A stretch of DNA of 64,000 nt, from assembly GCF_042646165.1 (NCBI RefSeq), contig NZ_JBHRTC010000005.1; one strand, 5' to 3'. Shown here in pieces: positions 37,535 through 45,609 of the stretch. The first letter of the stretch is position 1. Each line of letters begins with the position of its first letter. A model generated the notes under the pieces. That model was not told the DNA's origin, searched no databases, and worked only from the letters and a program-made list of their open reading frames with translations. A program made the position numbers and the translations under genes. This DNA comes from Microbaculum marinum (GTDB lineage: Bacteria; Pseudomonadota; Alphaproteobacteria; Rhizobiales; Tepidamorphaceae).

Positions 37535-38719
37535 ATGCTGACGTTCCTCACCGACTGGCTGAACCTGCTGCTGCGATGGACCCATTTCATCCTCGGCGTG
37601 GGATGGATCGGCGCGTCGTTCTATTTCGTCTGGCTCGATCTCAGCCTGCGCCGCCGAGAAAAGATGAATCCCGGGGTCTACGGCACCTCATGGCTCGTCC
37701 ACGGCGGCGGCTTCTACCATGTCGAGAAATACACCGTGGCCCCGGAAAGGCTGCCCGAGGACCTGCACTGGTTCGTCTGGGAAGCCTACCTGACCTGGTT
37801 GAGCGGCTTCGCACTGCTGATCGTCCAGTATTACTTCCACGCCAGCATCTACATGATCGACCCGCAGGTCATGGCGCTCCGGCCGTGGGAGGCGATCGGG
37901 ATCTCGGTCGTCAGTCTCGCCGCCGGCTGGATCGTATATGACGTCCTCTGCCGCTCGCCCATCGGCGCCAAGCCGGCGCTGCTTGGTGCAGCGGTGTTCG
38001 TCGAGATCTGCGCCGGCGCCTGGCTCTTCAGTCACGTGTTCAGCGGACGTGCCGCACTGATACATGTCGGCGCCCTGGTCGGCACGATCATGGCCGCCAA
38101 CGTCTTCATGGTGATCATACCGAACCAGCGGAGGATGACCGCGGCGCTGATGGAGGGCAGGGCGCCGGACCCGAAGCTCGGCCAGGTCGGCAAGCAGCGC
38201 TCAACCCACAACAACTACCTCACGCTGCCGGTGCTGCTGATGATGATCAGCGGTCACTACCCGATGCTCTACACGCATCCCCACACCTGGCTGGTCGTCG
38301 CCTTGATCCTGGTGATGGGCGCGATGGTCCGCCATTTCATCAACCGCGCGGATGCCGGCGACGCGTCTCAGAGCTATTCCTGGAGCCTGCTCGTTGCCGC
38401 CTTCGCACTGGTGGGGGCAATCTACTACACCGAGCCGGAGGACCGGCGACTGGCCTCAGTGCCCGTTCCTTCGGATTCCGAGGTCCTGTCGATCCTAGAT
38501 CGGCACTGCACCATGTGCCATTCGCAGCGCCCGAGCCACGAGGGGTTCGAGGAGCCACCGGCCGACGTCGTCCTCACCTCGCTCCCGGACCTGCGGCGGT
38601 TCGGGCCGCGCGTGGAAGTTCAGGCCGTCCGCAGCGAGGCAATGCCGCTCGGCAACGAAACCGGGATGACCGACGAGGAACGCGCCCGACTCGGCGCCTG
38701 GATCGGAGCGCACGAATGA
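37535..38719 (+). CDS. puuD: Membrane urate hydroxylase PuuD with C-terminal cytochrome c
   Basis: A 394-residue integral membrane protein: about eight helices in the N-terminal urate oxidase domain ('WTHFILGVGWIGASFYF', 'GGGFYHVEKY', 'STHNNYLTLPVLLMMISGHYP' represented by STHNNYLTLP) and a C-terminal class I cytochrome c with the haem motif CTMCH at 325-329. PuuD oxidises urate to 5-hydroxyisourate and passes electrons to the respiratory chain, replacing soluble uricase. The stop overlaps the uraD start (ATGA). It supplies the step between XdhABC and HiuH. Confidence 0.95.
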   Translation: MLTFLTDWLNLLLRWTHFILGVGWIGASFYFVWLDLSLRRREKMNPGVYGTSWLVHGGGFYHVEKYTVAPERLPEDLHWFVWEAYLTWLSGFALLIVQYYFHASIYMIDPQVMALRPWEAIGISVVSLAAGWIVYDVLCRSPIGAKPALLGAAVFVEICAGAWLFSHVFSGRAALIHVGALVGTIMAANVFMVIIPNQRRMTAALMEGRAPDPKLGQVGKQRSTHNNYLTLPVLLMMISGHYPMLYTHPHTWLVVALILVMGAMVRHFINRADAGDASQSYSWSLLVAAFALVGAIYYTEPEDRRLASVPVPSDSEVLSILDRHCTMCHSQRPSHEGFEEPPADVVLTSLPDLRRFGPRVEVQAVRSEAMPLGNETGMTDEERARLGAWIGAHE

Positions 38720-39234
38720 CCGGTGGGCGAATGACGATGGCCGAAGTGAACGCGATGACGTCGCCGCAGTTCGCCGACACGTTTTGCGGGGTGGCGGAAC
38801 GCTCGCGATGGGTCGCGGAGGCGGCGGCGGCGGACCGACCGTACGGCAGCCGCGCCGACATGGTTGCCGCTTTCGCCGATGCCGTCCGGCACGCCGACCG
38901 CACGAAACGGCTGGAGTTGCTGAACGCCCACCCGGACCTCGCCGGCCGTGCCGCTATTGCCGGCGATATCGGTCCGGATTCCCGCACGGAACAGGCGCGA
39001 GCAGGCCTCGATCGGTTGACGCCGGAAGAGTTCCGCCGGTTCACCGACCTCAACGCCCGCTATCGTCGGCAGAACGGCTTTCCCTTCATTCTCGCCGTCA
39101 GCGGTGCCACGAAGCACGACATTCTCGATGCGTTTGAGGGCCGGATCGGGAATGACGCCGAGGCCGAGTTCGAAACGGCGATCGATCAGGTCTGCAGGAT
39201 CATCGGGTTCCGGCTGGAAGCTCGCGTCGAGTGA
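38716..39234 (+). CDS. uraD: OHCU decarboxylase
   Basis: A 172-residue 2-oxo-4-hydroxy-4-carboxy-5-ureidoimidazoline decarboxylase that produces (S)-allantoin. The catalytic 'NAHPDLAGRAA' (HPDL) motif and the 'RYRRQNGFPFILAVSG' segment are intact. The start ATG at 38716 overlaps the puuD stop; ATG 38731 is an alternative. With hiuH, xdhABC and puuD it completes xanthine to allantoin; no allantoinase gene lies in this window. Confidence 0.95.
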   Translation: MTGGRMTMAEVNAMTSPQFADTFCGVAERSRWVAEAAAADRPYGSRADMVAAFADAVRHADRTKRLELLNAHPDLAGRAAIAGDIGPDSRTEQARAGLDRLTPEEFRRFTDLNARYRRQNGFPFILAVSGATKHDILDAFEGRIGNDAEAEFETAIDQVCRIIGFRLEARVE

Positions 39235-39268
39235 CGCTCGGAACCATCGGTTGGACCGGACCCGTCGT

Positions 39269-40273
39269 CTATTTTTCCACCCGCTCGCCTGCCATCACCG
39301 CGATCCGTCTGGTGGTCGAGGGGGTTTGCCCGAACGCCTGTCGATAGCACTGCGAGAAATAGGAACTGGAGGTGAAGCCCGTCGCGACCGCGACATCGAG
39401 GACCGGCACGTTGGTGTGCAGCAGCAGGTCGCGTGAGCGCTCGAGCCGCAGCCGCATGTAGTAGCGCGCGGGCGTGACCTGCAGGTAGCGCTGGAACAGC
39501 CGTTCGAGCTGGCGCGCCGACAGGCCGGTTCGATAGGCGATCGTGGCGGTGGCAAGCGGCGCCTCGAGATGGCTCGACATGATGTCGATTGCTCGGCGCA
39601 GCTTGCCCGGCAGCGGATGCAGGAACGTCTGTGCGCCGAAGCGCTGCTCCTCGTCGGCGGGACGGATCCGGTCGTGCTGGAGCTGATTGGCGATCGCCGA
39701 CGCCAGTTCGAGGCCGTGATCGCCGGTGATGATCTTCAGCATCAGGTCGACGGACGCCGCACCGCCCGAGGTCGTGTAGCGGTCACGGTCGATTTCGTAG
39801 ACCTTCGCGGTGCAGTCGATGCCCGGGAACATCTCCATGAACGCGGGCCGGTTTTCCCAGTGCACGGTGCAGCGGTAGCCGTCCAGCAGCCCCGCGCTGG
39901 CCAGCAAGAAGGTCCCGGTCGAAAGGGCACCAAGACCCACTCCGGAGCGCGAGATGCGCTGGATGGCGGCGTGATACGCCGAAAGCGGCTCCGGCATCGG
40001 AGTGAGGCCGGCGCAGACGAAGAAGATGTCGGCCGACTCGGCGAGTTCGTAGCGGCCGTCGCTTTCGATGGTGATGCCGTTGCTGGCGCGAACCGGGCCG
40101 CCGTCGATGGACAGAAGCTGCCATCGGTAGACGGTCCTGCCCAGCAGGCGATTGGCGACCCGCAGCGTGTCGATCGCAGCGACTTCACTCATCAGCGAGA
40201 ACCGGTCGATCATGCCGAAGGCGAAGGTGCGGGGACAGTCTTCGGAATCTTGGACCACAGGTCGCTCCGGCAT
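39269..40273 (-). CDS. GlxA family AraC-type regulator
   Basis: A 334-residue transcription factor with an N-terminal DJ-1/PfpI-like domain ('LSTGTFLLASAGLLDGYRCTVHW', key words GTFLLASAGLL) and a C-terminal AraC helix-turn-helix pair ('AYRTGLSARQLERLFQRY', 'VAVATGFTSSSYFSQCYR'). This architecture is that of GbdR/SouR/CdhR-type regulators of betaine, sarcosine and carnitine use. It is divergent from soxBDAG, which it probably activates. I prefer the ATG at 40273; the frame extends to a TTG at 40375 with a ribosome-binding site placed too close. It converges on uraD. Confidence 0.88.
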   Translation of the reverse strand: MPERPVVQDSEDCPRTFAFGMIDRFSLMSEVAAIDTLRVANRLLGRTVYRWQLLSIDGGPVRASNGITIESDGRYELAESADIFFVCAGLTPMPEPLSAYHAAIQRISRSGVGLGALSTGTFLLASAGLLDGYRCTVHWENRPAFMEMFPGIDCTAKVYEIDRDRYTTSGGAASVDLMLKIITGDHGLELASAIANQLQHDRIRPADEEQRFGAQTFLHPLPGKLRRAIDIMSSHLEAPLATATIAYRTGLSARQLERLFQRYLQVTPARYYMRLRLERSRDLLLHTNVPVLDVAVATGFTSSSYFSQCYRQAFGQTPSTTRRIAVMAGERVEK

Positions 40274-40347
40274 CGACAGATATTCCCGATAGTCGTCCGC
40301 CGCCCGCCTTGCAAGTACGTCCGCGTCGCGTGGAAGCCTGCCCACTG

Positions 40348-40359
40348 TCGGAATTCCGA
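40348..40359. promoter_or_regulatory. 12-bp palindrome in the glxA-sox intergenic region
   Basis: TCGGAATTCCGA is a perfect palindrome about 75 bp from each of the two divergent starts (40273 and 40432). It could be a regulator site, but AraC proteins usually bind direct repeats and a chance occurrence is possible. Confidence 0.3.
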
Positions 40360-40431
40360 TGACCCGCGGATGCAACTCCTGTCATCAGTTTGAAATCCGG
40401 CGCCGGGGCGCCGATTGCGATGGGATAGGCC

Positions 40432-41694
40432 GTGGCCGAGTATTCAGTCTTTTCCCTGATTGGCAACGCACTGACCGGAAATCGCCGTTGGAAGCCGGCA
40501 TGGCGCGCTGCCGCACCGAAGCCGACGTATGACGTCATCATCGTGGGCGGTGGAGGGCACGGCCTTGCGACGGCCTACTATCTCGCCAAGGAACATGGCA
40601 TCCACAATGTCGCCGTGCTCGAGCGCGGCTATGTCGGCGGCGGAAACGTCGGTCGCAACACCACGATCGTGCGTTCCAACTACATGCTGCCCGGCAATGC
40701 GCCGTTCTACGAATGGTCGGTCAAGCTGTGGGAAGGGCTGTCGGCCGACCTGAACTACAACGTGATGTTCTCGCAGCGCGGCGTGTTGAATCTTGCCCAC
40801 TCGCCCGCGCAGATGGATGCCTATGCCCGGCGTGGCAATGCGATGCGCCTGTTCGGGATCGATGCCGAACTGCTCGACCGCGCCCAGGTGGCGAAGTTCG
40901 TCCCGTCCCTCGATGTGTCCCCCGATGCGCGCTTCCCTGTGGCAGGGGGCCTTCTGCAGCGGCGCGGCGGCACCGCGCGCCACGATGCCGTGGCTTGGGG
41001 CTATGCGCGCGGAGCAGATCGGCGCGGCGTGGATATCGTCGAGAACTGCGAGGTGCTTGGCTTCCTGCGCGACGCCTCGGGCAGGATCGTCGGCGTCGAA
41101 ACGACGCGCGGCGAGATCCGTGCCGGCAAGGTCGGCGTCGCCGTGGCGGGCTCGACCGGCGAGGTCATGCGAAGGGCCGGCATCGAGCGCCTGCCGATCG
41201 AGAGCCACGTCCTGCAGGCCTTCGTGTCCGAGCCGCTCAAACCGGTGCTCGATACGGTCGTCACCTTCGGCGCCGGCCATCTCTACGTGTCCCAGTCCGA
41301 CAAGGGCGGACTCGTCTTCGGCGGCGACATCGACGGCTACAATTCCTACGCCCAGCGCGGCAACCTCCCGGTGGTGGAGGACGTGGCAAGCCTGCTCCTG
41401 ACCATGTTCCCCGCCTACGGGCGCCTGAAACTGCTGCGGAGCTGGGGCGGCATCATGGACATGTCGATGGACGGCAGTCCGATCATAACCACGGGACCGT
41501 TGCCCGGCCTCTATCTGAATGCGGGCTGGTGCTACGGCGGCTTCAAGGCGACGCCCGCGTCGGGCTGGTGCTTTGCGTGGACGATCGCCAACGACCGGCC
41601 GCACGATCTGAACGCCGCGTATTCGCTCGACCGGTTTCACCGGGGCAGGGTGATAGACGAGCGCGGCGCCGGCCCCGTCCCCTGGCATCACTGA
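40432..41694 (+). CDS. soxB: Heterotetrameric sarcosine oxidase, beta subunit
   Basis: A 420-residue FAD/FMN flavoprotein that oxidises sarcosine to glycine. The FAD dinucleotide motif 'DVIIVGGGGHGLATAYYLA' starts at residue 34; the histidine that carries covalent FMN in characterised enzymes is matched by H184 in 'ARHDAVAWG'. The C-terminal 'NAGWCYGGFKATPASGW' is typical of SoxB. The GTG at 40432 is taken as start. It is the first gene of soxBDAG, 11 bp before soxD. Confidence 0.95.
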   Translation: MAEYSVFSLIGNALTGNRRWKPAWRAAAPKPTYDVIIVGGGGHGLATAYYLAKEHGIHNVAVLERGYVGGGNVGRNTTIVRSNYMLPGNAPFYEWSVKLWEGLSADLNYNVMFSQRGVLNLAHSPAQMDAYARRGNAMRLFGIDAELLDRAQVAKFVPSLDVSPDARFPVAGGLLQRRGGTARHDAVAWGYARGADRRGVDIVENCEVLGFLRDASGRIVGVETTRGEIRAGKVGVAVAGSTGEVMRRAGIERLPIESHVLQAFVSEPLKPVLDTVVTFGAGHLYVSQSDKGGLVFGGDIDGYNSYAQRGNLPVVEDVASLLLTMFPAYGRLKLLRSWGGIMDMSMDGSPIITTGPLPGLYLNAGWCYGGFKATPASGWCFAWTIANDRPHDLNAAYSLDRFHRGRVIDERGAGPVPWHH

Positions 41695-41705
41695 GGAACT
41701 GAAGC

Positions 41706-41993
41706 ATGCATATCGTCTGTCCCTTTTGTGGCGAACGGTCGGTCGCCGAGTTTTCCTACGAGGGCGACGCGACCGTCGAACGACCGGCGCTCGACGCTTC
41801 GACCGAGGACTGGTGTGCTGCGGTCTATGACCGGGTGAACCCGCGCGGGCCGCATGCGGAATACTGGCAGCATTCCTTCGGCTGCCGTGCGTGGCTCAGG
41901 GTCGAGCGCGATACGCTGACGCATAGGATCTCCGGCGTGAGGCTCGCCGGGCGGCATGCGGGGACCGCGGGACCGGCGGGACAGGGCGCATGA
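41706..41993 (+). CDS. soxD: Sarcosine oxidase, delta subunit
   Basis: A 95-residue zinc-binding subunit. CPFC at residues 5-8 and the 'HSFGCRAWL' motif supply the expected three Cys plus one His zinc ligands, and 'YWQHSFGCRAW' is the family signature. Its end overlaps the soxA start in an ATGA junction. The length is normal. Confidence 0.95.
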   Translation: MHIVCPFCGERSVAEFSYEGDATVERPALDASTEDWCAAVYDRVNPRGPHAEYWQHSFGCRAWLRVERDTLTHRISGVRLAGRHAGTAGPAGQGA

Positions 41994-44989
41994 GCGGGTA
42001 CCGTCTCGGCTCCGGCGGCGCGCTCGTCGATCGCGATGTGCCGTTGAGCTTCACCTTCGACGGCAAGAGCCTGCGCGGCTATTCGGGCGACACCGTCGCC
42101 TCGGCACTGCTCGCTTCGGGCATCCGGGTCGTCGGCCGCAGTTTCAAGTATCACCGGCCTCGCGGGATCTTCAGTTGCGGACCCGAGGAGCCGAACGCGC
42201 TTCTGACGATCGGGGAGGGCGGACGCGCGGAACCGAACGCCCGTGCCACCACCGCCGAACTGCACGACCGGCTAGTCGCCGTCAGCCAGAACCGCTGGCC
42301 GAGCCTCGATTTCGACGTGATGGCCGTCAACGGGATGTTGTCGCCCGTCTTCACGGCCGGCTTCTACTACAAGACCTTCATGGGGCCGACGCGCGGTGCC
42401 TGGCACGTCTACGAGCACTTCATCCGGCGTGCTGCGGGCATGGGCGCTGCAAGCGGCAAGCCCGACCCGGATCGCTACGAGAAGTCGCACATGTTTTGCG
42501 ACGTGCTGGTCGTCGGTGCCGGCGCTGCCGGCCTGTCCGCCGCACTCGCCGCGGCGCGGTCGGGGGCGCGGGTGGTGCTGATGGACGAAAATGCCCATCC
42601 CGGCGGCTGGCTCCAGGCGACCACCGGGAGGATCAATGGCTTGCCTGCCTTGGAGTGGGCACGGGCCACCGTCGCCGCCCTCCGGGCTTTTCCCAACGCC
42701 GTCGTCATGTCCCGCACGACGGTCTACGGCTACTACGACCAGAACCAGCTCGGCGCCGTCGAGCGCGTCACCGATCATCTCTCCGAAAAGCCTGCACACC
42801 TTCCCAGGCATCGGCACTGGACGATCCGGGCGACCGAAGTCGTGCTGGCGACGGGGGCGATCGAACAGCCGGTCCTGGTCGACGGCAACGATGTCCCGGG
42901 TGTCATGCTGGCCGGCGCGGTCAGCCGGTACGCCGTGGGCTACGGCGTGGCGGCCGGCAGACGACCGGTCTTCTTCGGCGGAAACGATGGGGTATGGGAG
43001 GCAGCGCTCGCCTGTGCCGACGCCGGCATCGCCGTGGCCGCCGTGGTCGATCCACGCGCGCAACCGCCGCACGATCTCGCAGCGGCCTGCGAGGCCGCGG
43101 GCATAACGGCGCGTGCGGGCTCCGCCGTCGTCAGGATCGCGGGATCGAAGGCCGTCTCTGCCGTCGAGATCGCGAAAGTGGATGCAGGCGGCCGGATCAC
43201 CGGACAGACCGAAACGCTCGCCGCCGACATCTGCGCCACCAGCGCCGGCTGGATGCCGGCGGTGCATCTTCACAGCCAGGCAGGCTCGCGGCCCGTATTC
43301 GACGATGAGCGGGGAATTTTCCTGCCCGGGGAGCCGCGGGAGCGCTGGCGGTCGGCTGGGGCATGTCAGGGAATATTCGGACTGGCCGCCTGTCTCGCCG
43401 ACGGTGAAAGCGCCGGTCTGGCCGCGGCAGAGGCGGCGGGCTTCACCGGCGAGAAGGCGCAGGTTCCGGCGACCGACGACAGCCGGGAGCCCGCCCAGCC
43501 GTTGCACCTGCGCGCCGTGGACAGCCCCCGCGGCGACAAGGCCAAGATCTTCATCGACCAGCAGCACGACGTGACCGCCGGCGACGTCATCCTTGCCCAT
43601 CGGGAGGGCTTCCGTTCCGTCGAGCATCTCAAGCGCTACACGACGCTCGGCATGGCGACCGACCAGGGAAAGACGTCGAACGTCGCGGGCCTGTCGATGA
43701 TGGCCGCACTGCGCGGCGACAGCATCGCGGCAGTGGGCACCACGACGTTTCGGGCTCCCTATACGCCCGTTGCCCTCGGTGCGCTCGGCGGCCGTGAAGC
43801 GGGACGGCACATCCGTCCGCTGCGCAGGACGCCGATGCATGACTGGCACGTCGGAAACAGGGCGGAGATGATGCCGGCGGGCGCGTGGGAACGGCCCCGC
43901 GTCTACTATCTGCCGGGAGAGACGCTCGAGCAGGCATATGTTCGCGAAGCCCGCATGGTCCGGCAGTCGGTCGGCATCGTCGATGTCTCGACGCTCGGCA
44001 AGATCGACGTTCAGGGCCCGGATGCGGCCGCATTCCTGGACCGCGTCTACACGAACATGTTTTCGACGCTTGCCGTTGGGAAGGCGCGCTACGGGCTGAT
44101 GCTGCGCGACGACGGGATGCTGTTCGACGACGGGACGAGCTGGCGCCTCTCGGAAACCCGTTACCTGATGACCACCACCACCGCCAACGCGGGTCCGGTG
44201 ATGCAGTGGCTGGAGTTTCTGCTGGCCACGGAATGGCCCGACCTGAAGGTCCACCTCACCTCCGTCACCGACGTCTGGGCCGGCATGGCGCTGGCCGGCC
44301 CGAACAGCCGGAAGGTGCTCGAACGGGTGGCGGAAGGTATCGACGTCTCCGGCGAAGGCCTGCCGCATCTCGGCGTCCGCGAAGGGGTGATCGCCGGCAG
44401 ACCGGGCATGGTGGCGCGCCTGTCTTTCTCGGGCGAGCTCGCCTACGAGGTCTACGTGCCGGCCCGCTTCGGCCTGGAAACCTGGGAGGCGCTGCTGGAG
44501 GCGGGCCGCGAGTTCGACATCATACCCTACGGTCTGGAAGCGCTCGGCACGCTGCGCATCGAGAAGGGTCACGTCGCCGGCGCAGAGCTCGACGGCCGGA
44601 CCACCGCTGCCGATCTCGGCCTCGGCGGACTGCTGTCGAAGAAGAAGGATTTCATCGGCAAGCAGATGGTGTCCCGCGAGGGGCTCGTCGACGCAAGCCG
44701 GCTGAAGCTCGTCGGTCTGGTGTCGCGCGAAGAGCAGGGTATCCGGATCGGCTCGCAGATCGTCCGCTCATCGAGTCGCGAGAGCCCCGGTCCCAGCATC
44801 GGCCACGTGACGTCGAACGCCTACAGCCCTGCGCTCGGAAAGTACATCGCCCTGGCGCTCGTCGAGCGGGGCTCCGAAATGCATGGCCAGGCAGTCTATG
44901 CGGCCGACCCGGTCCGCGGCCGACATGTGTCCGTCGACGTCCGCGACGCACACTTCTTCGATCCGGACGGGAGCCGCATGCATGTCTGA
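41990..44989 (+). CDS. soxA: Sarcosine oxidase, alpha subunit
   Basis: A 999-residue subunit with three visible parts: an N-terminal ferredoxin-like domain ('LSFTFDGKSLRGYSGDTVASALL' region, 'SFKYHRPRGIFSCG'), an NAD-binding Rossmann domain with 'VVGAGAAGLSAALA' from residue 175, and a C-terminal aminomethyltransferase (GcvT-like) domain from about 615 that binds tetrahydrofolate and captures the methyl group as methylene-THF. Length and domain order are those of standard SoxA. It begins in an ATGA overlap with soxD and overlaps soxG by 8 bp. Confidence 0.95.
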   Translation: MSGYRLGSGGALVDRDVPLSFTFDGKSLRGYSGDTVASALLASGIRVVGRSFKYHRPRGIFSCGPEEPNALLTIGEGGRAEPNARATTAELHDRLVAVSQNRWPSLDFDVMAVNGMLSPVFTAGFYYKTFMGPTRGAWHVYEHFIRRAAGMGAASGKPDPDRYEKSHMFCDVLVVGAGAAGLSAALAAARSGARVVLMDENAHPGGWLQATTGRINGLPALEWARATVAALRAFPNAVVMSRTTVYGYYDQNQLGAVERVTDHLSEKPAHLPRHRHWTIRATEVVLATGAIEQPVLVDGNDVPGVMLAGAVSRYAVGYGVAAGRRPVFFGGNDGVWEAALACADAGIAVAAVVDPRAQPPHDLAAACEAAGITARAGSAVVRIAGSKAVSAVEIAKVDAGGRITGQTETLAADICATSAGWMPAVHLHSQAGSRPVFDDERGIFLPGEPRERWRSAGACQGIFGLAACLADGESAGLAAAEAAGFTGEKAQVPATDDSREPAQPLHLRAVDSPRGDKAKIFIDQQHDVTAGDVILAHREGFRSVEHLKRYTTLGMATDQGKTSNVAGLSMMAALRGDSIAAVGTTTFRAPYTPVALGALGGREAGRHIRPLRRTPMHDWHVGNRAEMMPAGAWERPRVYYLPGETLEQAYVREARMVRQSVGIVDVSTLGKIDVQGPDAAAFLDRVYTNMFSTLAVGKARYGLMLRDDGMLFDDGTSWRLSETRYLMTTTTANAGPVMQWLEFLLATEWPDLKVHLTSVTDVWAGMALAGPNSRKVLERVAEGIDVSGEGLPHLGVREGVIAGRPGMVARLSFSGELAYEVYVPARFGLETWEALLEAGREFDIIPYGLEALGTLRIEKGHVAGAELDGRTTAADLGLGGLLSKKKDFIGKQMVSREGLVDASRLKLVGLVSREEQGIRIGSQIVRSSSRESPGPSIGHVTSNAYSPALGKYIALALVERGSEMHGQAVYAADPVRGRHVSVDVRDAHFFDPDGSRMHV

Positions 44990-45575
44990 GGTCTTTCCGC
45001 TCGCTGCCCTTGCGGTGCCCGGTACCGGAAGTGAGGTGCCGGATACCGCCCCCGTGCAGATTGCCGAAAGACGACCGGGGGCGTTCGTCGAAATACGTCT
45101 GTGGAAAGAGAGTCCGAGGCTGTCCGGGACGATTGCCGCGGCCGCGGAGTGCCAGGAATTGCCGGCGCCCGGGCGCGTCGTCACTGCACCCGGTCACATG
45201 CTCCTGTCGGCCGGACCCGCCCGGTACTTCGCCGTTGCGCAGGAAGAGGGTCTAGCCGGCCGGATCGCCGGGGTTGTCGCTCCGGGGGAGGCGGCCGTCG
45301 TCGATCTGACGCACGGCCGCGTTGGCTTGCGCATTGCCGGACCGAACGCCGAAAGGCTGCTTCAGAAAGGCCTGGCGTTCGACCTGGCATCGAAATCCTT
45401 CCCGCCGGGTTCGGCCACGACGGGTGCGATCCATCACATGGCCGTCACGGTGGTCATGATAGCGGAGGAAACGTTCGACATCTTCGCCATGTCGAGCCTG
45501 GCCGGGTCGGTCTGGGACTGGCTCACCGATTCCGCCGTCGAGTATGGCTGGCGCGTGACCCAGCCGATTCCCTGA
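44982..45575 (+). CDS. soxG: Sarcosine oxidase, gamma subunit
   Basis: A 197-residue SoxG protein related to the GcvT fold. It is the least conserved subunit, but 'GEAAVVDLTHGRVGLRIAGPNA' (key words DLTHGRVGLRI), 'LLQKGLAFDL' and 'WDWLTDSAVEYGW' are typical. It starts 8 bp before the soxA stop, so the four subunits are translationally linked. No terminator is obvious before the convergent sulfotransferase gene, 34 bp on. Confidence 0.92.
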   Translation: MSEVFPLAALAVPGTGSEVPDTAPVQIAERRPGAFVEIRLWKESPRLSGTIAAAAECQELPAPGRVVTAPGHMLLSAGPARYFAVAQEEGLAGRIAGVVAPGEAAVVDLTHGRVGLRIAGPNAERLLQKGLAFDLASKSFPPGSATTGAIHHMAVTVVMIAEETFDIFAMSSLAGSVWDWLTDSAVEYGWRVTQPIP

Positions 45576-45609
45576 CGAAGCAGTACACCCGAGACGTCGT
45601 CGCGGGCGC

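Noticed and set aside
42272..44572. 766-codon minus-strand frame inside soxA
   Set aside because: Shadow of soxA, which has full domain architecture on the plus strand.
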